This document shows positions 43,735-53,935 of a stretch of 64,000 bases of DNA, piece after piece. Numbering within the stretch: position 1 is the stretch's first letter; every line of letters starts with the position of its first letter. The translations under genes and the position numbers were made by a program. Source of the DNA: Bradyrhizobium sp. JYMT SZCCT0428 (lineage in GTDB: Bacteria > Pseudomonadota > Alphaproteobacteria > Rhizobiales > Xanthobacteraceae); the NCBI RefSeq assembly GCF_018131075.1, contig NZ_JAFCLS010000010.1, positions 1 to 64,000 of the forward strand, written 5' to 3'. Below the pieces are notes generated by a model. That model was not told the DNA's origin. It did no database searches and worked only from the letters and a program-made list of their open reading frames with translations.

Positions 43735-45093
43735 ATGATGAGCCAGGATGCGAACGACCTGATCACCCGCACCGGGCCAAAAGACCCCTGCGGGAAATTG
43801 ATGCGGATGTACTGGCAGCCGGCCGCACTGGTCGACGAACTGCAGGGCCCGCGGCCGGTCAAAGCCGTCAAGCTGCTCGGCGAGAACCTCGTGCTGTTTC
43901 GCGACGAGAACGGCAGCTTTGGCCTGATCGACCGCCATTGCGCGCATCGCGGCGCCGATCTGGCCTTCGGCCGGCTCGAACACGGCGGCCTTCGCTGCGC
44001 GTTCCATGGCTGGCTGTTCGACACATCGGGCCAGTGCATCGAGACACCGGCGGAGCCGAAGGGCTCGAACCTGTGCAAGGGCATCAAACAGCGCTCCTAT
44101 CCCGTGGTCGAGAAGAGCGGCATGCTCTGGGCTTACCTCGGCGAAGGCGAGCCGCCGGCATTTCCGGAGATCGACTGCTTCATCGCGCCCGACAGCCATA
44201 CGTTTGCGTTCAAGGGCCACATCAATTGCAACTGGCTGCAGGCGCTCGAAGTCGGCATCGATCCGGCGCACGCCTCCTTCCTGCATCGCTTCTTCGAGGA
44301 CGAGGATACGTCCGCCAGCTACGGAAAGCAGTTCCGCGGCGCGTCCGCCGGCTCAGACATGCCGATGACGAAAATCCTGCGCGAATACGACAACCCGATC
44401 ATCAATGTCGAGCACACCGAATATGGGCTGCGGCTGATCGCGCTGCGCGAGATCGACGAGGAGCGCACCCATGTGCGCGTCACCAATCAATTATTTCCGC
44501 ACGGTTTCGTGATTCCGATGAGCACGGAGATGACGATCACGCAGTGGCACGTACCGGTCGATGACGAGAATTGCTACTGGTACGCGATCTTCACCTCCTA
44601 CACGGCGCCGGTCGACAAGAAGAAGATGCGTGACCAGCGCCTCGAACTCTATGAGCTGCCCGACTACAAATCGCGCAAGAACAAGTCGAACGATTACGGG
44701 TTCGATCCGCACGAACAGGCGACCGAGACCTATACCGGCATGGGCGCCGACATCAACGTGCACGACCAGTGGGCAGTGGAATCGATGGGTGCGATCCAGG
44801 ACCGCACCAACGAACATCTCGGCACCTCAGACAAGGCGATCGTGCAGTATCGCCGCCTGCTGCGGCAGGAGATCGAAAAAGTTTCCGGCGGCGAAAAGCC
44901 GTTCATGTTCCTCGACTCTTCCCGCGCGCGCAGCATCCAGGGTCCCGCCACCATGGACGGCATCGGGCCGACGAGAGGCTGGGAAATCTACTGGATGGAA
45001 GTCGACGTCAAACGCCGCCGCGGCGCGCCATGGGCCGCGCCGGTGCCGGGCGAGATATCCGACAAGATCCGGCATCTGACGGCGGCTGAGTGA
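43735..45093 (+). CDS. Rieske non-haem iron oxygenase, alpha subunit
   Basis: This 452-residue oxygenase binds a Rieske cluster by C69-A-H71 and C88-AF-H91 and mononuclear iron through D176 and H179-N4-H184 (EVGIDPAHASFLHR). Its overall look is of the phthalate-dioxygenase/VanA group. No ferredoxin or reductase gene adjoins it. A GS-like gene follows on the same strand and a divergent IclR gene precedes it, so it may begin a two-gene catabolic operon. The substrate is unknown. The start ATG 43735 is followed by a second ATG. Confidence 0.88.
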   Translation: MMSQDANDLITRTGPKDPCGKLMRMYWQPAALVDELQGPRPVKAVKLLGENLVLFRDENGSFGLIDRHCAHRGADLAFGRLEHGGLRCAFHGWLFDTSGQCIETPAEPKGSNLCKGIKQRSYPVVEKSGMLWAYLGEGEPPAFPEIDCFIAPDSHTFAFKGHINCNWLQALEVGIDPAHASFLHRFFEDEDTSASYGKQFRGASAGSDMPMTKILREYDNPIINVEHTEYGLRLIALREIDEERTHVRVTNQLFPHGFVIPMSTEMTITQWHVPVDDENCYWYAIFTSYTAPVDKKKMRDQRLELYELPDYKSRKNKSNDYGFDPHEQATETYTGMGADINVHDQWAVESMGAIQDRTNEHLGTSDKAIVQYRRLLRQEIEKVSGGEKPFMFLDSSRARSIQGPATMDGIGPTRGWEIYWMEVDVKRRRGAPWAAPVPGEISDKIRHLTAAE

Positions 45094-45128
45094 TGGATTT
45101 GCCGGAATTGAGCAGACGCCGAGGTTTC

Positions 45129-45270
45129 GGTTCACCTCTCCCCGCTTGCGGGGAGAGGTCGGATCGCCCTTGCGATCCGGGTGAGGGGGTAAAGGTCTCA
45201 CCATTACCGCTCGTGAGGATAGAGGCCCCTCACCCCAACCCTCTCCCCGCAAGTGCGGGGCGAGGGAGAA
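45129..45270. repeat. CTCTCCCCGC palindrome, second copy
   Basis: ACCTCTCCCCGCTTGCGGGG at the left and CTCTCCCCGCAAGTGCGGGG at the right enclose GGTGAGGGGGT/CCCCTCACCCC. The element is inserted between the Rieske stop and the GS-like start and reaches to within 20 bases of the latter. Confidence 0.8.
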
Positions 45271-45286
45271 GAAAGGGAGTGACGCG

Positions 45287-46723
45287 TTGAGCTTCGTGGA
45301 GCGTCACGGCCTGTGGTCGGCGGAGCAGAAGGAGGCGGCTAGCCGCCTGCGCCGTATCGTCGAAGAGCAAAAACTCGAAGTGATCCGGCTGTCATTCCCG
45401 GACCAGCACGGCATCCTGCGCGGCAAGACGCTGGTCGCGAGCGAGGCGCTGGCCTCGCTGGAGAGCGGCTGCTCCATCACCACCACGATGCTCGCCAAGG
45501 ACACCTCGCACCGCACGGTATTTCCGGTGTTCACATCCGGGGGCGGTTTTGGCATGCGCGAGATGGAAGGCGCCGCCGACGTCTTGATGGTCGCGGATCC
45601 CACCACGTTCCGCGTGCTGCCATGGGCGCCGACGACCGGCTGGCTGCTGTGCGACCTCCATTTCAGCGATGGCCGCCCGGTGCCGTTCGCCACAAGGCAT
45701 CTCTATCGCGGCGTGCTCGATCAACTCGGCCAGCGCGGCTACGATTTTGTCGCAGGCCTCGAAGTCGAGTTTCACATCTTCAAGCTCGAAGACGCAAAGA
45801 TGGCCCCGGAGGATGCCGGGCAACCCGGTCAGCCGCCGTCGGTGAGCCTGCTGTCGCACGGCTATCAATACCTGACCGAGCAGCGCTACGACCAGATGGA
45901 GCCGGTGCTGGAAATCATCCGGCGCGACGTGCTGGCGCTCGGCCTGCCGCTGCGGTCGGTCGAGGTCGAGTTCGGCCCGAGCCAATGCGAGTTTACGTTC
46001 GCGCCGACCAGGGGGCTGACGCCCGCCGACAACATGGTGCTGTTCCGCAGCGCCGTGAAGCAGGTCGCCCGGCGCCACGGCTACCACGCCACCTTCATGT
46101 GCCGGCCCAAACTGCCGAACGTATTCGCGTCCGGCTGGCACCTGCACCAATCCATCGTGTCGCGCACCAGCGGCGCGAACGCCTTCATGACCACCGAAGG
46201 CGACGAGGTGCTGAGCCCGTTTGCGCGCAACTATCTCGCCGGATTGCTGGTCCACGCCCGCGCCTCCGCCGTGTTCACAACGCCGACCATCAACGGCTAC
46301 AAGCGCTATCGCACCTATTCGCTGGCGCCGGACCGCGCGATCTGGGGCCGCGATAACAGAGGCGTCATGATCCGTGTGCTCGGCGGCCCCAATGATGCCG
46401 CAACGCGCCTCGAAAACCGCATCGGCGAGCCCGCCGCCAATCCCTATCTCTACATGGCCTCGCAGATTCTCTCGGGCCTCGACGGCGTCGACCGCAAGCT
46501 CGACCCCGGACCCTCCGCCGACACGCCATATGAGACCAAGGCGGCGCTGTTGCCGAAAACGCTGCGTGAAGCTGTGACCGCACTCGACGACGATCCGTTT
46601 TTTCGCGGGGCGTTCGGAAAAGAGTTCGTCGACTATTACGTCCACATCAAGAACGCCGAGATCGAGCGATTTCAGGCGGAGGTCTCGGAGTGGGAGCATC
46701 GCGAATATTTCGAGATGTTTTGA
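45287..46723 (+). CDS. Glutamine-synthetase-family ligase
   Basis: This 478-residue GS-fold protein has a GS beta-grasp (SFPDQHGILRGKTLV), a catalytic domain with GLEVEFHIF, VEVEFGPSQCEFTFAP, FASGWHLHQS and NGYKRYRTYSLAP, then RLENRIGEPAANPYLYM. It lacks the adenylylation-region features of GlnA. Such non-housekeeping members link glutamate to amines (PuuA, IpuC, aniline TdnQ/AtdA1). Proximity to a Rieske oxygenase suggests gamma-glutamylation of an amine before or after oxidation. A TTG start is used because GAAAGGGAG precedes it by 8 bases. Confidence 0.85.
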   Translation: MSFVERHGLWSAEQKEAASRLRRIVEEQKLEVIRLSFPDQHGILRGKTLVASEALASLESGCSITTTMLAKDTSHRTVFPVFTSGGGFGMREMEGAADVLMVADPTTFRVLPWAPTTGWLLCDLHFSDGRPVPFATRHLYRGVLDQLGQRGYDFVAGLEVEFHIFKLEDAKMAPEDAGQPGQPPSVSLLSHGYQYLTEQRYDQMEPVLEIIRRDVLALGLPLRSVEVEFGPSQCEFTFAPTRGLTPADNMVLFRSAVKQVARRHGYHATFMCRPKLPNVFASGWHLHQSIVSRTSGANAFMTTEGDEVLSPFARNYLAGLLVHARASAVFTTPTINGYKRYRTYSLAPDRAIWGRDNRGVMIRVLGGPNDAATRLENRIGEPAANPYLYMASQILSGLDGVDRKLDPGPSADTPYETKAALLPKTLREAVTALDDDPFFRGAFGKEFVDYYVHIKNAEIERFQAEVSEWEHREYFEMF

Positions 46724-46744
46724 GCGGCGCGTACTCGCCTCTCA

Positions 46745-46865
46745 CGTCGTCCCGGCGAACGCCGGGACCCATACTCCGCGGCGGTCATTGTTGTAGACGC
46801 TAACTGACGACGTCGCTTCACGGATGGGCCGCGGCGTATGGGCCCCGGCTCAAGGCCGGGGCGAC
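46745..46865. repeat. GTCGTCCC palindrome, fourth copy
   Basis: CGTCGTCCCGGCGAACGCCG at the left and GGCCCCGGCTCAAGGCCGGG at the right are diverged arms of the GTCGTCCC family, with CCGCGG in the loop flank. It lies between the convergent GS-like and GH1 genes. Confidence 0.75.
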
Positions 46866-46887
46866 GGAGAGAGGGCCATCAGCCACC

Positions 46888-48351
46888 TCACACCACCGCG
46901 TTCTGCTTGATAACTTCCCGATAGAATGACGCGCTCAATTTCGGCGTGCGGCGCTGGGTGTTGAAGTCGACATGGTAGATGCCGAAGCGTTTCTGGTAGC
47001 CGTCCATCCATTCGAAATTGTCGATCAGGCTCCACAGGAAATACCCGGCCACCGGGATACCCTCCGACGTCGCGCGCTGCAGATGGAACAGATAGTTGCG
47101 CAGATACATGACGCGGTCGACGTCATAGATGTTGCCGTCCGCGGCCGGCTGATCGGTCGACGACGTCCCGTTCTCGGTGATGTAGATCGACTTCACGCCC
47201 CAAATCTTCGCCGCGTGACGCGGCGCCCAATACAGCGCCTCCGGCCCGATCCTCAGCCAGGACGCATCCATATGCGGGAACGATGCCGGAAACGGCGCCA
47301 GCGTGTAGCCGCGCGAATTGTCCGCGGCCAGCACGTAATGGTCTGGCGTGTAGACATTCAACCCGACGAAATCGATCGGCGATGAAATGATGCTGAGATC
47401 GTCGGCGGTATGTTTCGGGGCGTCGGCCTGCGCCAGATAGGCGTCGGTGAATTTTCCCTCGAGGATTGCGGTCAGATAGCCGGCATTGAGCTCGCGCACC
47501 GCGATCTCGGCGGCGCGGATATTCGCCGGCGTCTCGATCGCGGGGATGCAGTTGACCATGTTCTCGGCGAGGCCGATTTTGGTTCCGGCGCTGGCGTGTG
47601 CCCGGATCGCCTGCACGGCAAGGCCGTGCCCAAGGGCAACGTGGTGACGAACCTGGTTCTGTTCGCCTTGCGACAGTGTCAGGCCCGGCGCGTCGAGGCC
47701 AAGGCCATGGCCGAGTTGAACCAGCCTCGAACATTCGTTGATCGTGAAGATATGCTTGACGCGGTCGCTCAGGCGCTCGGCGACATAGCCCGAGTAATCT
47801 GCAAAGGCTTTCGAAGTGTCGCGCGACATCCAGCCGCCGAAGCGGTCCTGCAGCGCCTGCGGCAAGTCCCAATGATACAGCGTGGCAAACGGTTCGATGC
47901 CGTTGGCCAGCAGCTCGTCGAGCAACCGGTTGTAGAAGTCGAGGCCCTTCGGATTGGGCGCGCCCGTTCCTTCCGGGAAAACACGTGGCCATGCGATCGA
48001 GAAGCGATAGGTCTTCGTCCCCAGCGCCTTCATCAATTGGACGTCGTCCTTGTAGCGATGAAAGTGGTCGTCGGCGACGTCGCCGGTGCTGTGATCGGCA
48101 ATTTTTCCGGGCGTGTGCGCGAAACGATCCCAGATCGACGGCCCTCGACCGTCCTCGTTGACGGCGCCTTCGATCTGATAGGACGAGGTCGCGGTGCCCC
48201 ATCTAAAATCAACCGGAAAGGCCGCGATGGATTTCTGGCCGCTGGAACTGCTTTGTGCATCGGCTGACTTGACCGATCCCGTCGACAGGTCGAGCGCCGC
48301 CCATCCTGCAAGCTTGCCCAAACGGCGCCGGGAAAATTGGTTCGACCACAT
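46888..48351 (-). CDS. GH1 beta-glucosidase, probably exported
   Basis: This 487-residue GH1 protein has N-terminal FRWGTATSSYQIEGA, nucleophile Glu393 in YITENG, and acid/base Glu206 in TINEC. The residue after Glu is Cys207 in place of the usual Pro (TxNEP). A basic SRRRLGK followed by a hydrophobic stretch and DAQ resembles a Tat signal, so export is likely. It follows the GH17 membrane protein by 38 bp and may process its glucan product or a cyclic beta-glucan. Confidence 0.85.
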   Translation of the reverse strand: MWSNQFSRRRLGKLAGWAALDLSTGSVKSADAQSSSSGQKSIAAFPVDFRWGTATSSYQIEGAVNEDGRGPSIWDRFAHTPGKIADHSTGDVADDHFHRYKDDVQLMKALGTKTYRFSIAWPRVFPEGTGAPNPKGLDFYNRLLDELLANGIEPFATLYHWDLPQALQDRFGGWMSRDTSKAFADYSGYVAERLSDRVKHIFTINECSRLVQLGHGLGLDAPGLTLSQGEQNQVRHHVALGHGLAVQAIRAHASAGTKIGLAENMVNCIPAIETPANIRAAEIAVRELNAGYLTAILEGKFTDAYLAQADAPKHTADDLSIISSPIDFVGLNVYTPDHYVLAADNSRGYTLAPFPASFPHMDASWLRIGPEALYWAPRHAAKIWGVKSIYITENGTSSTDQPAADGNIYDVDRVMYLRNYLFHLQRATSEGIPVAGYFLWSLIDNFEWMDGYQKRFGIYHVDFNTQRRTPKLSASFYREVIKQNAVV

Positions 48352-48389
48352 GCGTTCGTTCCCGGACCAGAGCCCACTTCAGCAGACAG

Positions 48390-50204
48390 CTATTTGTCGC
48401 ATTCGACCTTTGACGTCGCCGCAACGAAGCCGCCGGCGGTAGCCGCCGGCGGTTTTGGCGGCGGCAGGGAAGCGACGGCGATCGGTTGTACGGCGAGTTG
48501 TTGCTTGCGGAGCGTCTTCCGGAAGACGAACGGCATGTTCGGGAGCACGCTCCAAACGGCAACGAAACGCGGCGGCCACAGCGCGGCGCCAAACAGGAGA
48601 AATGCCGCCGCGGTCCACAGCGATTGCCAGTTGTGAACACCCTCATTGAGAAAGAGGAAAAGCGCAGCCGCCACGAGCAGGCCGGCGAACACAGCCTCGG
48701 CGGTGACGCCGTCGTCCGACTTTCGACAGCAGAGCAGCGCCACCGTCCAGACCGGCACAGCCGCCATGGTCACGCTGGCAAACGGGAAATCCCGCGAACG
48801 CGGATCGAACACCAGGCCGAGCGCGACCTCTACGGTGATCAGCGTGGTGACCATCAGCACAACGCCCAGGACCAGCGCAGGCCATGATGAGGGCCAGCCC
48901 TCGCGCGGGCCGAGTAATTCCCGGAACGACGGCAACGCCCGCCCGGCCATCAACGCGTTGGCGCACAGCAGCGGCAGCGCGACGGCCGCGGTCAGAAGCC
49001 ATCCCTGGTTCAGCAGACCGGCGACGCCATAGTTTTCATAAAAGGCCTTTTCGGCGCCGAGCCCCAGCAGGATTCCGCCCGTCGTCGCGCATGTCGACAC
49101 GGCCAGCCACGGCGCCGATCCTGTCGCCACCTGCCGACGCCAAAGCGTCAACAATGCAACGGCAAAAACACAAATGCCGAAAGCAAGGCCGGCTCCCAGT
49201 TGCAGCTTCCAGAACGGATAATTACTGACGGCCGCTCCGTGCGCATGCTTGATCTGACGGCTATCGCCGTCGAGAAGGCCCCAATGGGCGCCGACCGTGC
49301 CTTCCCACTGGCGCTTCCATGATTCGTCGTAGGCCTCAAACACATTGACGCGGATTTTTTCCCGCTCCGCCCGGTCGAGCAGTTCGGAAACGAAGCGGGC
49401 CTGATTGATGCGTGACGGCAGCGAGACCTCCCGCATGCGTCCCTTGCTCGGCCAGCCCGCCTCCCCGATCAGGATTTCCTTGCCGGGAAACGCCTGCGCG
49501 ACCTTGTGGTAGATATCGATAACATGTGCCGCCGCGTTTTCGGCTCGGATCGGCTCATCTTCCCAGAACGGCAACATGTGGACAGTGACGAAATCGACGT
49601 CGGCGGCCATCTCGCGGTAGCGCAGCCAGTAATCCCAGGAATCGGCGTAGGTTATCGGCGTCGTGATACGCGACCTGACCGAGCGGATTATCTCGCGCAA
49701 ATCGTTCACCGTCATTTCGCCGCGCAGCAGCACTTCGCTGCCGACGATGACGGAGGTCACGGTCCCCTGATAATCCTTGGCCAGCGATACCGCGGTGTCG
49801 ATCAAGGCTGCGTTCTTCACGCGGTCGCGTCCGAGCCAGATGCCGAGAATGACTTTGATCCCGACCTTCGCCGCCAGCTGAGGCACCTTGTCGAGCCCGT
49901 TCTCGACCGAGTAGGTGCGGATGCAGTTCGATATCCCGGCCAACTGGCCGAGATCTTCCGCAATCTGCTCCGGGCTGATGATGATGTCGGAATTCCACGG
50001 CGTCTGCCCGTTCCGGAACGGCGCGTAAGACACGCAGTCGAGCTTCTTGGCGGGATCAATCAGCGCATGATCCAGCAGCACCGGGCTCGCCAGCCAGTAC
50101 CAGACCGCAACAATGATGCTCATCGAAACAAGGAAAAGCGCCAGCGGCACGCTCTTGCGGGAAGCGCCGGATCGGAACTCGACTGACGGATCGGTTGGCA
50201 TCAA
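48390..50204 (-). CDS. GH17-domain membrane protein, NdvC-like
   Basis: This 604-residue protein has an N-terminal TM (about 21-42), a GH17-like domain (about 55-330) with acid/base Glu in VGSEVLLRGEMT and nucleophile Glu in LIGEAGWPSKG, then about eight TM segments. This arrangement matches the beta-(1,6)-glucan synthase NdvC used by Bradyrhizobium for cyclic beta-(1,3),(1,6)-glucans. ndvB is not adjacent, so equivalence is not certain. It is co-transcribed with a GH1 gene. Confidence 0.7.
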   Translation of the reverse strand: MMPTDPSVEFRSGASRKSVPLALFLVSMSIIVAVWYWLASPVLLDHALIDPAKKLDCVSYAPFRNGQTPWNSDIIISPEQIAEDLGQLAGISNCIRTYSVENGLDKVPQLAAKVGIKVILGIWLGRDRVKNAALIDTAVSLAKDYQGTVTSVIVGSEVLLRGEMTVNDLREIIRSVRSRITTPITYADSWDYWLRYREMAADVDFVTVHMLPFWEDEPIRAENAAAHVIDIYHKVAQAFPGKEILIGEAGWPSKGRMREVSLPSRINQARFVSELLDRAEREKIRVNVFEAYDESWKRQWEGTVGAHWGLLDGDSRQIKHAHGAAVSNYPFWKLQLGAGLAFGICVFAVALLTLWRRQVATGSAPWLAVSTCATTGGILLGLGAEKAFYENYGVAGLLNQGWLLTAAVALPLLCANALMAGRALPSFRELLGPREGWPSSWPALVLGVVLMVTTLITVEVALGLVFDPRSRDFPFASVTMAAVPVWTVALLCCRKSDDGVTAEAVFAGLLVAAALFLFLNEGVHNWQSLWTAAAFLLFGAALWPPRFVAVWSVLPNMPFVFRKTLRKQQLAVQPIAVASLPPPKPPAATAGGFVAATSKVECDK

Positions 50205-50382
50205 GCAATGCCTCGCGCGTCCCCTTGAACGTCGACCGCGGCGTCAATGATTGCGAAATGCCGCTCCGGTCGCTGCGGGAAGGAATTGAACACACTGTTC
50301 GACATACTTTAGCCTGATGGCGGCCCGCCGGGGCTCGTTTTATGGTTCAGCGCACAAGGCCTGAACAGTTCGGGTTGGAGGG

Positions 50383-50700
50383 ATGAGTATACCAGCGTTC
50401 TTCATCTTCCAACAATCCCGCCAGGCGATGGCTGGACTGCGTGCCGTCGTGATCGCCGCGGCTTTTGCCCTCGGCGGCTGACCGCACGAATCCCCGGCGT
50501 CGTCGGCAGCGTCAACGTTCTCACGTGCGGCCTCTGATCGTATTGGCGATTACATTCGCAACGAAATCGCGACAAACAAGATTCCCAGCTCGATCTTGCT
50601 GATCCCGCAGGACGGCAAGCCGGTCTATCTCGAGTCGTTCAGCGTGCGGGATCCCGAGACCGGGCAGCCGATGACGGCATATCTATTCGATGTTGATCGG
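50383..50700 (+). pseudogene. Decayed serine hydrolase (beta-lactamase family) gene
   Basis: One frame reads on with MAGLRAVVIAAAFALGG, a TGA at 50479-50481, then further in the same frame DRIGDYIRNEIATNKIPSSI, LLIPQDGKPVYLESF and VRDPETGQPM, the N-terminal part of a class-C beta-lactamase-like serine hydrolase. The stop falls where a lipobox cysteine (LGG-C) would be. The sequence then ends about 90 codons in, with no SxxK region. It is a truncated remnant. The surrounding 50205-50382 holds no gene. Confidence 0.65.
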
Positions 50701-50702
50701 AC

Positions 50703-51614
50703 TCACGCCGTCGCCGCAAGATCCTTGCCCGCGACCGCCAATACCTCGGCGGCGTGAGAAATCGCGATGAAATGCCCGCCATCGGCGACTTCGTGCCACA
50801 TCGCCCCAGGCATGCGCTCACCCAACGGCTTGTTCACTGCGTAGGGCACAAACGTATCCGCGGTGCCCTGCCACAGATGGACCGGCCGATGGATGGCCGC
50901 TACGTCGAACGGCCATTGCTGGTAGAGCATCCGCGCGTCGGCCACGAGGCCTTCAGCGCCCTGCCGGAAGCACTCGCGTCCGGACTCCGCCATGATGTTC
51001 AACACACGCGCATCGGCAAGTACGTCGAGATCGGCGGGACAGCTCGCCTTCAGTAACCCTTTCTTGTACTGCTCCGGAAACCGGGTCGCGGCGATATCGA
51101 TCAACTCGTACATGAGCTGGAAGCCGGGCCGAAAATGCAATGCAAGGAAACCGCCCATCGCGTCGGCCTGGGACAGATACTTGGCCGCCCAATTGGTCCC
51201 GAACGCGCCATAGGATCCGGGTGCGATGCTGCTGACATGAACCAGCCTTGCGGGATCGATATACGCTGCCGCCGCGAGCGCCCACGGGCCGCCTTCGGAC
51301 CAACCGGTGACCGCGAAGCGATCAGCCTCAAGCGCGCTGGCAATTGCTTCCAGGTCGGCTGCCCAACCGGCAAAGGTGCGGTTTTGTTGAGGATCCGATT
51401 TGCCCTGGCCTGGACGGTCCACGCATACGAATCTCAAACCAAGATTGAGCGCATGAGTGGCGAAGACCTGTGCTTCGAGCCGACTGGAAGGCCCGCCATG
51501 ATTGTGAATGACGAGCGGACCGTTGGGATCGCCGACCTGCAAGTAACAAAGTGACCGACCGCCGATCTGCACCGTGCCTTCGACAGCGCTCGTGGTCTCA
51601 TTTGAATTTGCCAT
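50703..51614 (-). CDS. Alpha/beta hydrolase
   Basis: This 303-residue hydrolase has HNHGGPSSRLEAQVF, the DRPGQGKSDP motif, nucleophile elbow TGWSEGGPWALA and terminal His in VADGGHFIAISHA. The lid region (about 160-230) is helical. Its stop abuts the pseudogene remnant in opposite orientation. The substrate is unknown. Confidence 0.83.
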   Translation of the reverse strand: MANSNETTSAVEGTVQIGGRSLCYLQVGDPNGPLVIHNHGGPSSRLEAQVFATHALNLGLRFVCVDRPGQGKSDPQQNRTFAGWAADLEAIASALEADRFAVTGWSEGGPWALAAAAYIDPARLVHVSSIAPGSYGAFGTNWAAKYLSQADAMGGFLALHFRPGFQLMYELIDIAATRFPEQYKKGLLKASCPADLDVLADARVLNIMAESGRECFRQGAEGLVADARMLYQQWPFDVAAIHRPVHLWQGTADTFVPYAVNKPLGERMPGAMWHEVADGGHFIAISHAAEVLAVAGKDLAATA

Positions 51615-51639
51615 GCGCCCTCCGCAAACAAGTCCAACC

Positions 51640-52248
51640 CTAGCCGGTTTCGAACTGCGCCAGCCAGACCGTATGATTGCCGCAGTCCGGATCCTCGATC
51701 ACATGTGCGACCACCTCGAAGCCGTTGGCGTTCAATAGCGCGCGATATTCGGCAGCATCGAGGCTTGCATGATAGAGCGGCTCGCCTTGATAGCTCCCGA
51801 TCGCTTCGCCATGCGCCGGACCGCTCGTGAACATCAATGCCGCGCGCGGCGCAGCATGCTGCCGGAAGATGGCAAACATCCGGCGCTGGTCATCGGGACA
51901 GAGGTGGAAGAAACTATCCCACGCCAGCAGACCATCAAAACGCCGCGCGAGCGCGAGCATGCGCATATCGGCTATGTGCCACGCAAGATCCGGAAAAGAC
52001 GCCGAGCACAACGCAATCAGTTCCGGCGACGAATCCACACCGGTGACATGACATCCCTGCCGGGTGAGGTAACGGGCGATCGGCTCGCCTGAGCCGCAGC
52101 CGATGTCGAGCACGGAAGCGCCGCCCGGCAGCAGCGCACAAAACCGGTCGAGCCACGCGCGCTCCATCAGCCGGTTGCCGCGGTCCTGCGCCCAGGCGCG
52201 GGCGTGGCGCTGATAGAGTTCGATGATCCGGTCGGCGTCGGGGTTCAT
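51640..52248 (-). CDS. Class I SAM-dependent methyltransferase
   Basis: This 202-residue protein has the SAM motif I VLDIGCGSGEPIARYL (residues about 40-55), motif II region VTGVDSSPELIALC and post-II DGLLAWDSFFHL. Length fits small-molecule methyltransferases. It lies 25 bp from the alpha/beta hydrolase in the same direction and may be co-transcribed. The substrate is unknown. Confidence 0.83.
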   Translation of the reverse strand: MNPDADRIIELYQRHARAWAQDRGNRLMERAWLDRFCALLPGGASVLDIGCGSGEPIARYLTRQGCHVTGVDSSPELIALCSASFPDLAWHIADMRMLALARRFDGLLAWDSFFHLCPDDQRRMFAIFRQHAAPRAALMFTSGPAHGEAIGSYQGEPLYHASLDAAEYRALLNANGFEVVAHVIEDPDCGNHTVWLAQFETG

Positions 52249-52295
52249 GGTGGCATTTTTGGCGTGGGCGTTGTGAACGCGTCAGTCTATCAACT

Positions 52296-52420
52296 CGTCA
52301 TGCCCGGGCTTGTCCCGGGCATCCACGTCTTATCTCCGCGAAACAAGAAAGACGTGGATGGCCGGGCATAGGCGAGCGGAAGCGACGCCGTCCTTCAGAC
52401 GGCTATGCCCGGCCATGACG
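52296..52420. repeat. CGTCATGCCCGGGC palindrome, second copy
   Basis: The left arm CGTCATGCCCGGGCTTG pairs with the distal GCCCGGCCATGACG, and ATCCACGTC pairs with GACGTGGAT. It carries an additional inner segment (GGCATAGGCGAGCGGAAGCG) not seen in the copy at 38814. It lies between livF and the methyltransferase. Confidence 0.78.
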
Positions 52421-52443
52421 AAAGAGACATTCGCGTCGTCCCC

Positions 52444-53927
<1,484 letters not shown>

Positions 53928-53935
<8 letters not shown>

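Noticed and set aside
45287..46723. Housekeeping glutamine synthetase glnA
   Set aside because: Motifs and context fit catabolic gamma-glutamyl ligases; no glnB or other nitrogen-assimilation genes nearby.
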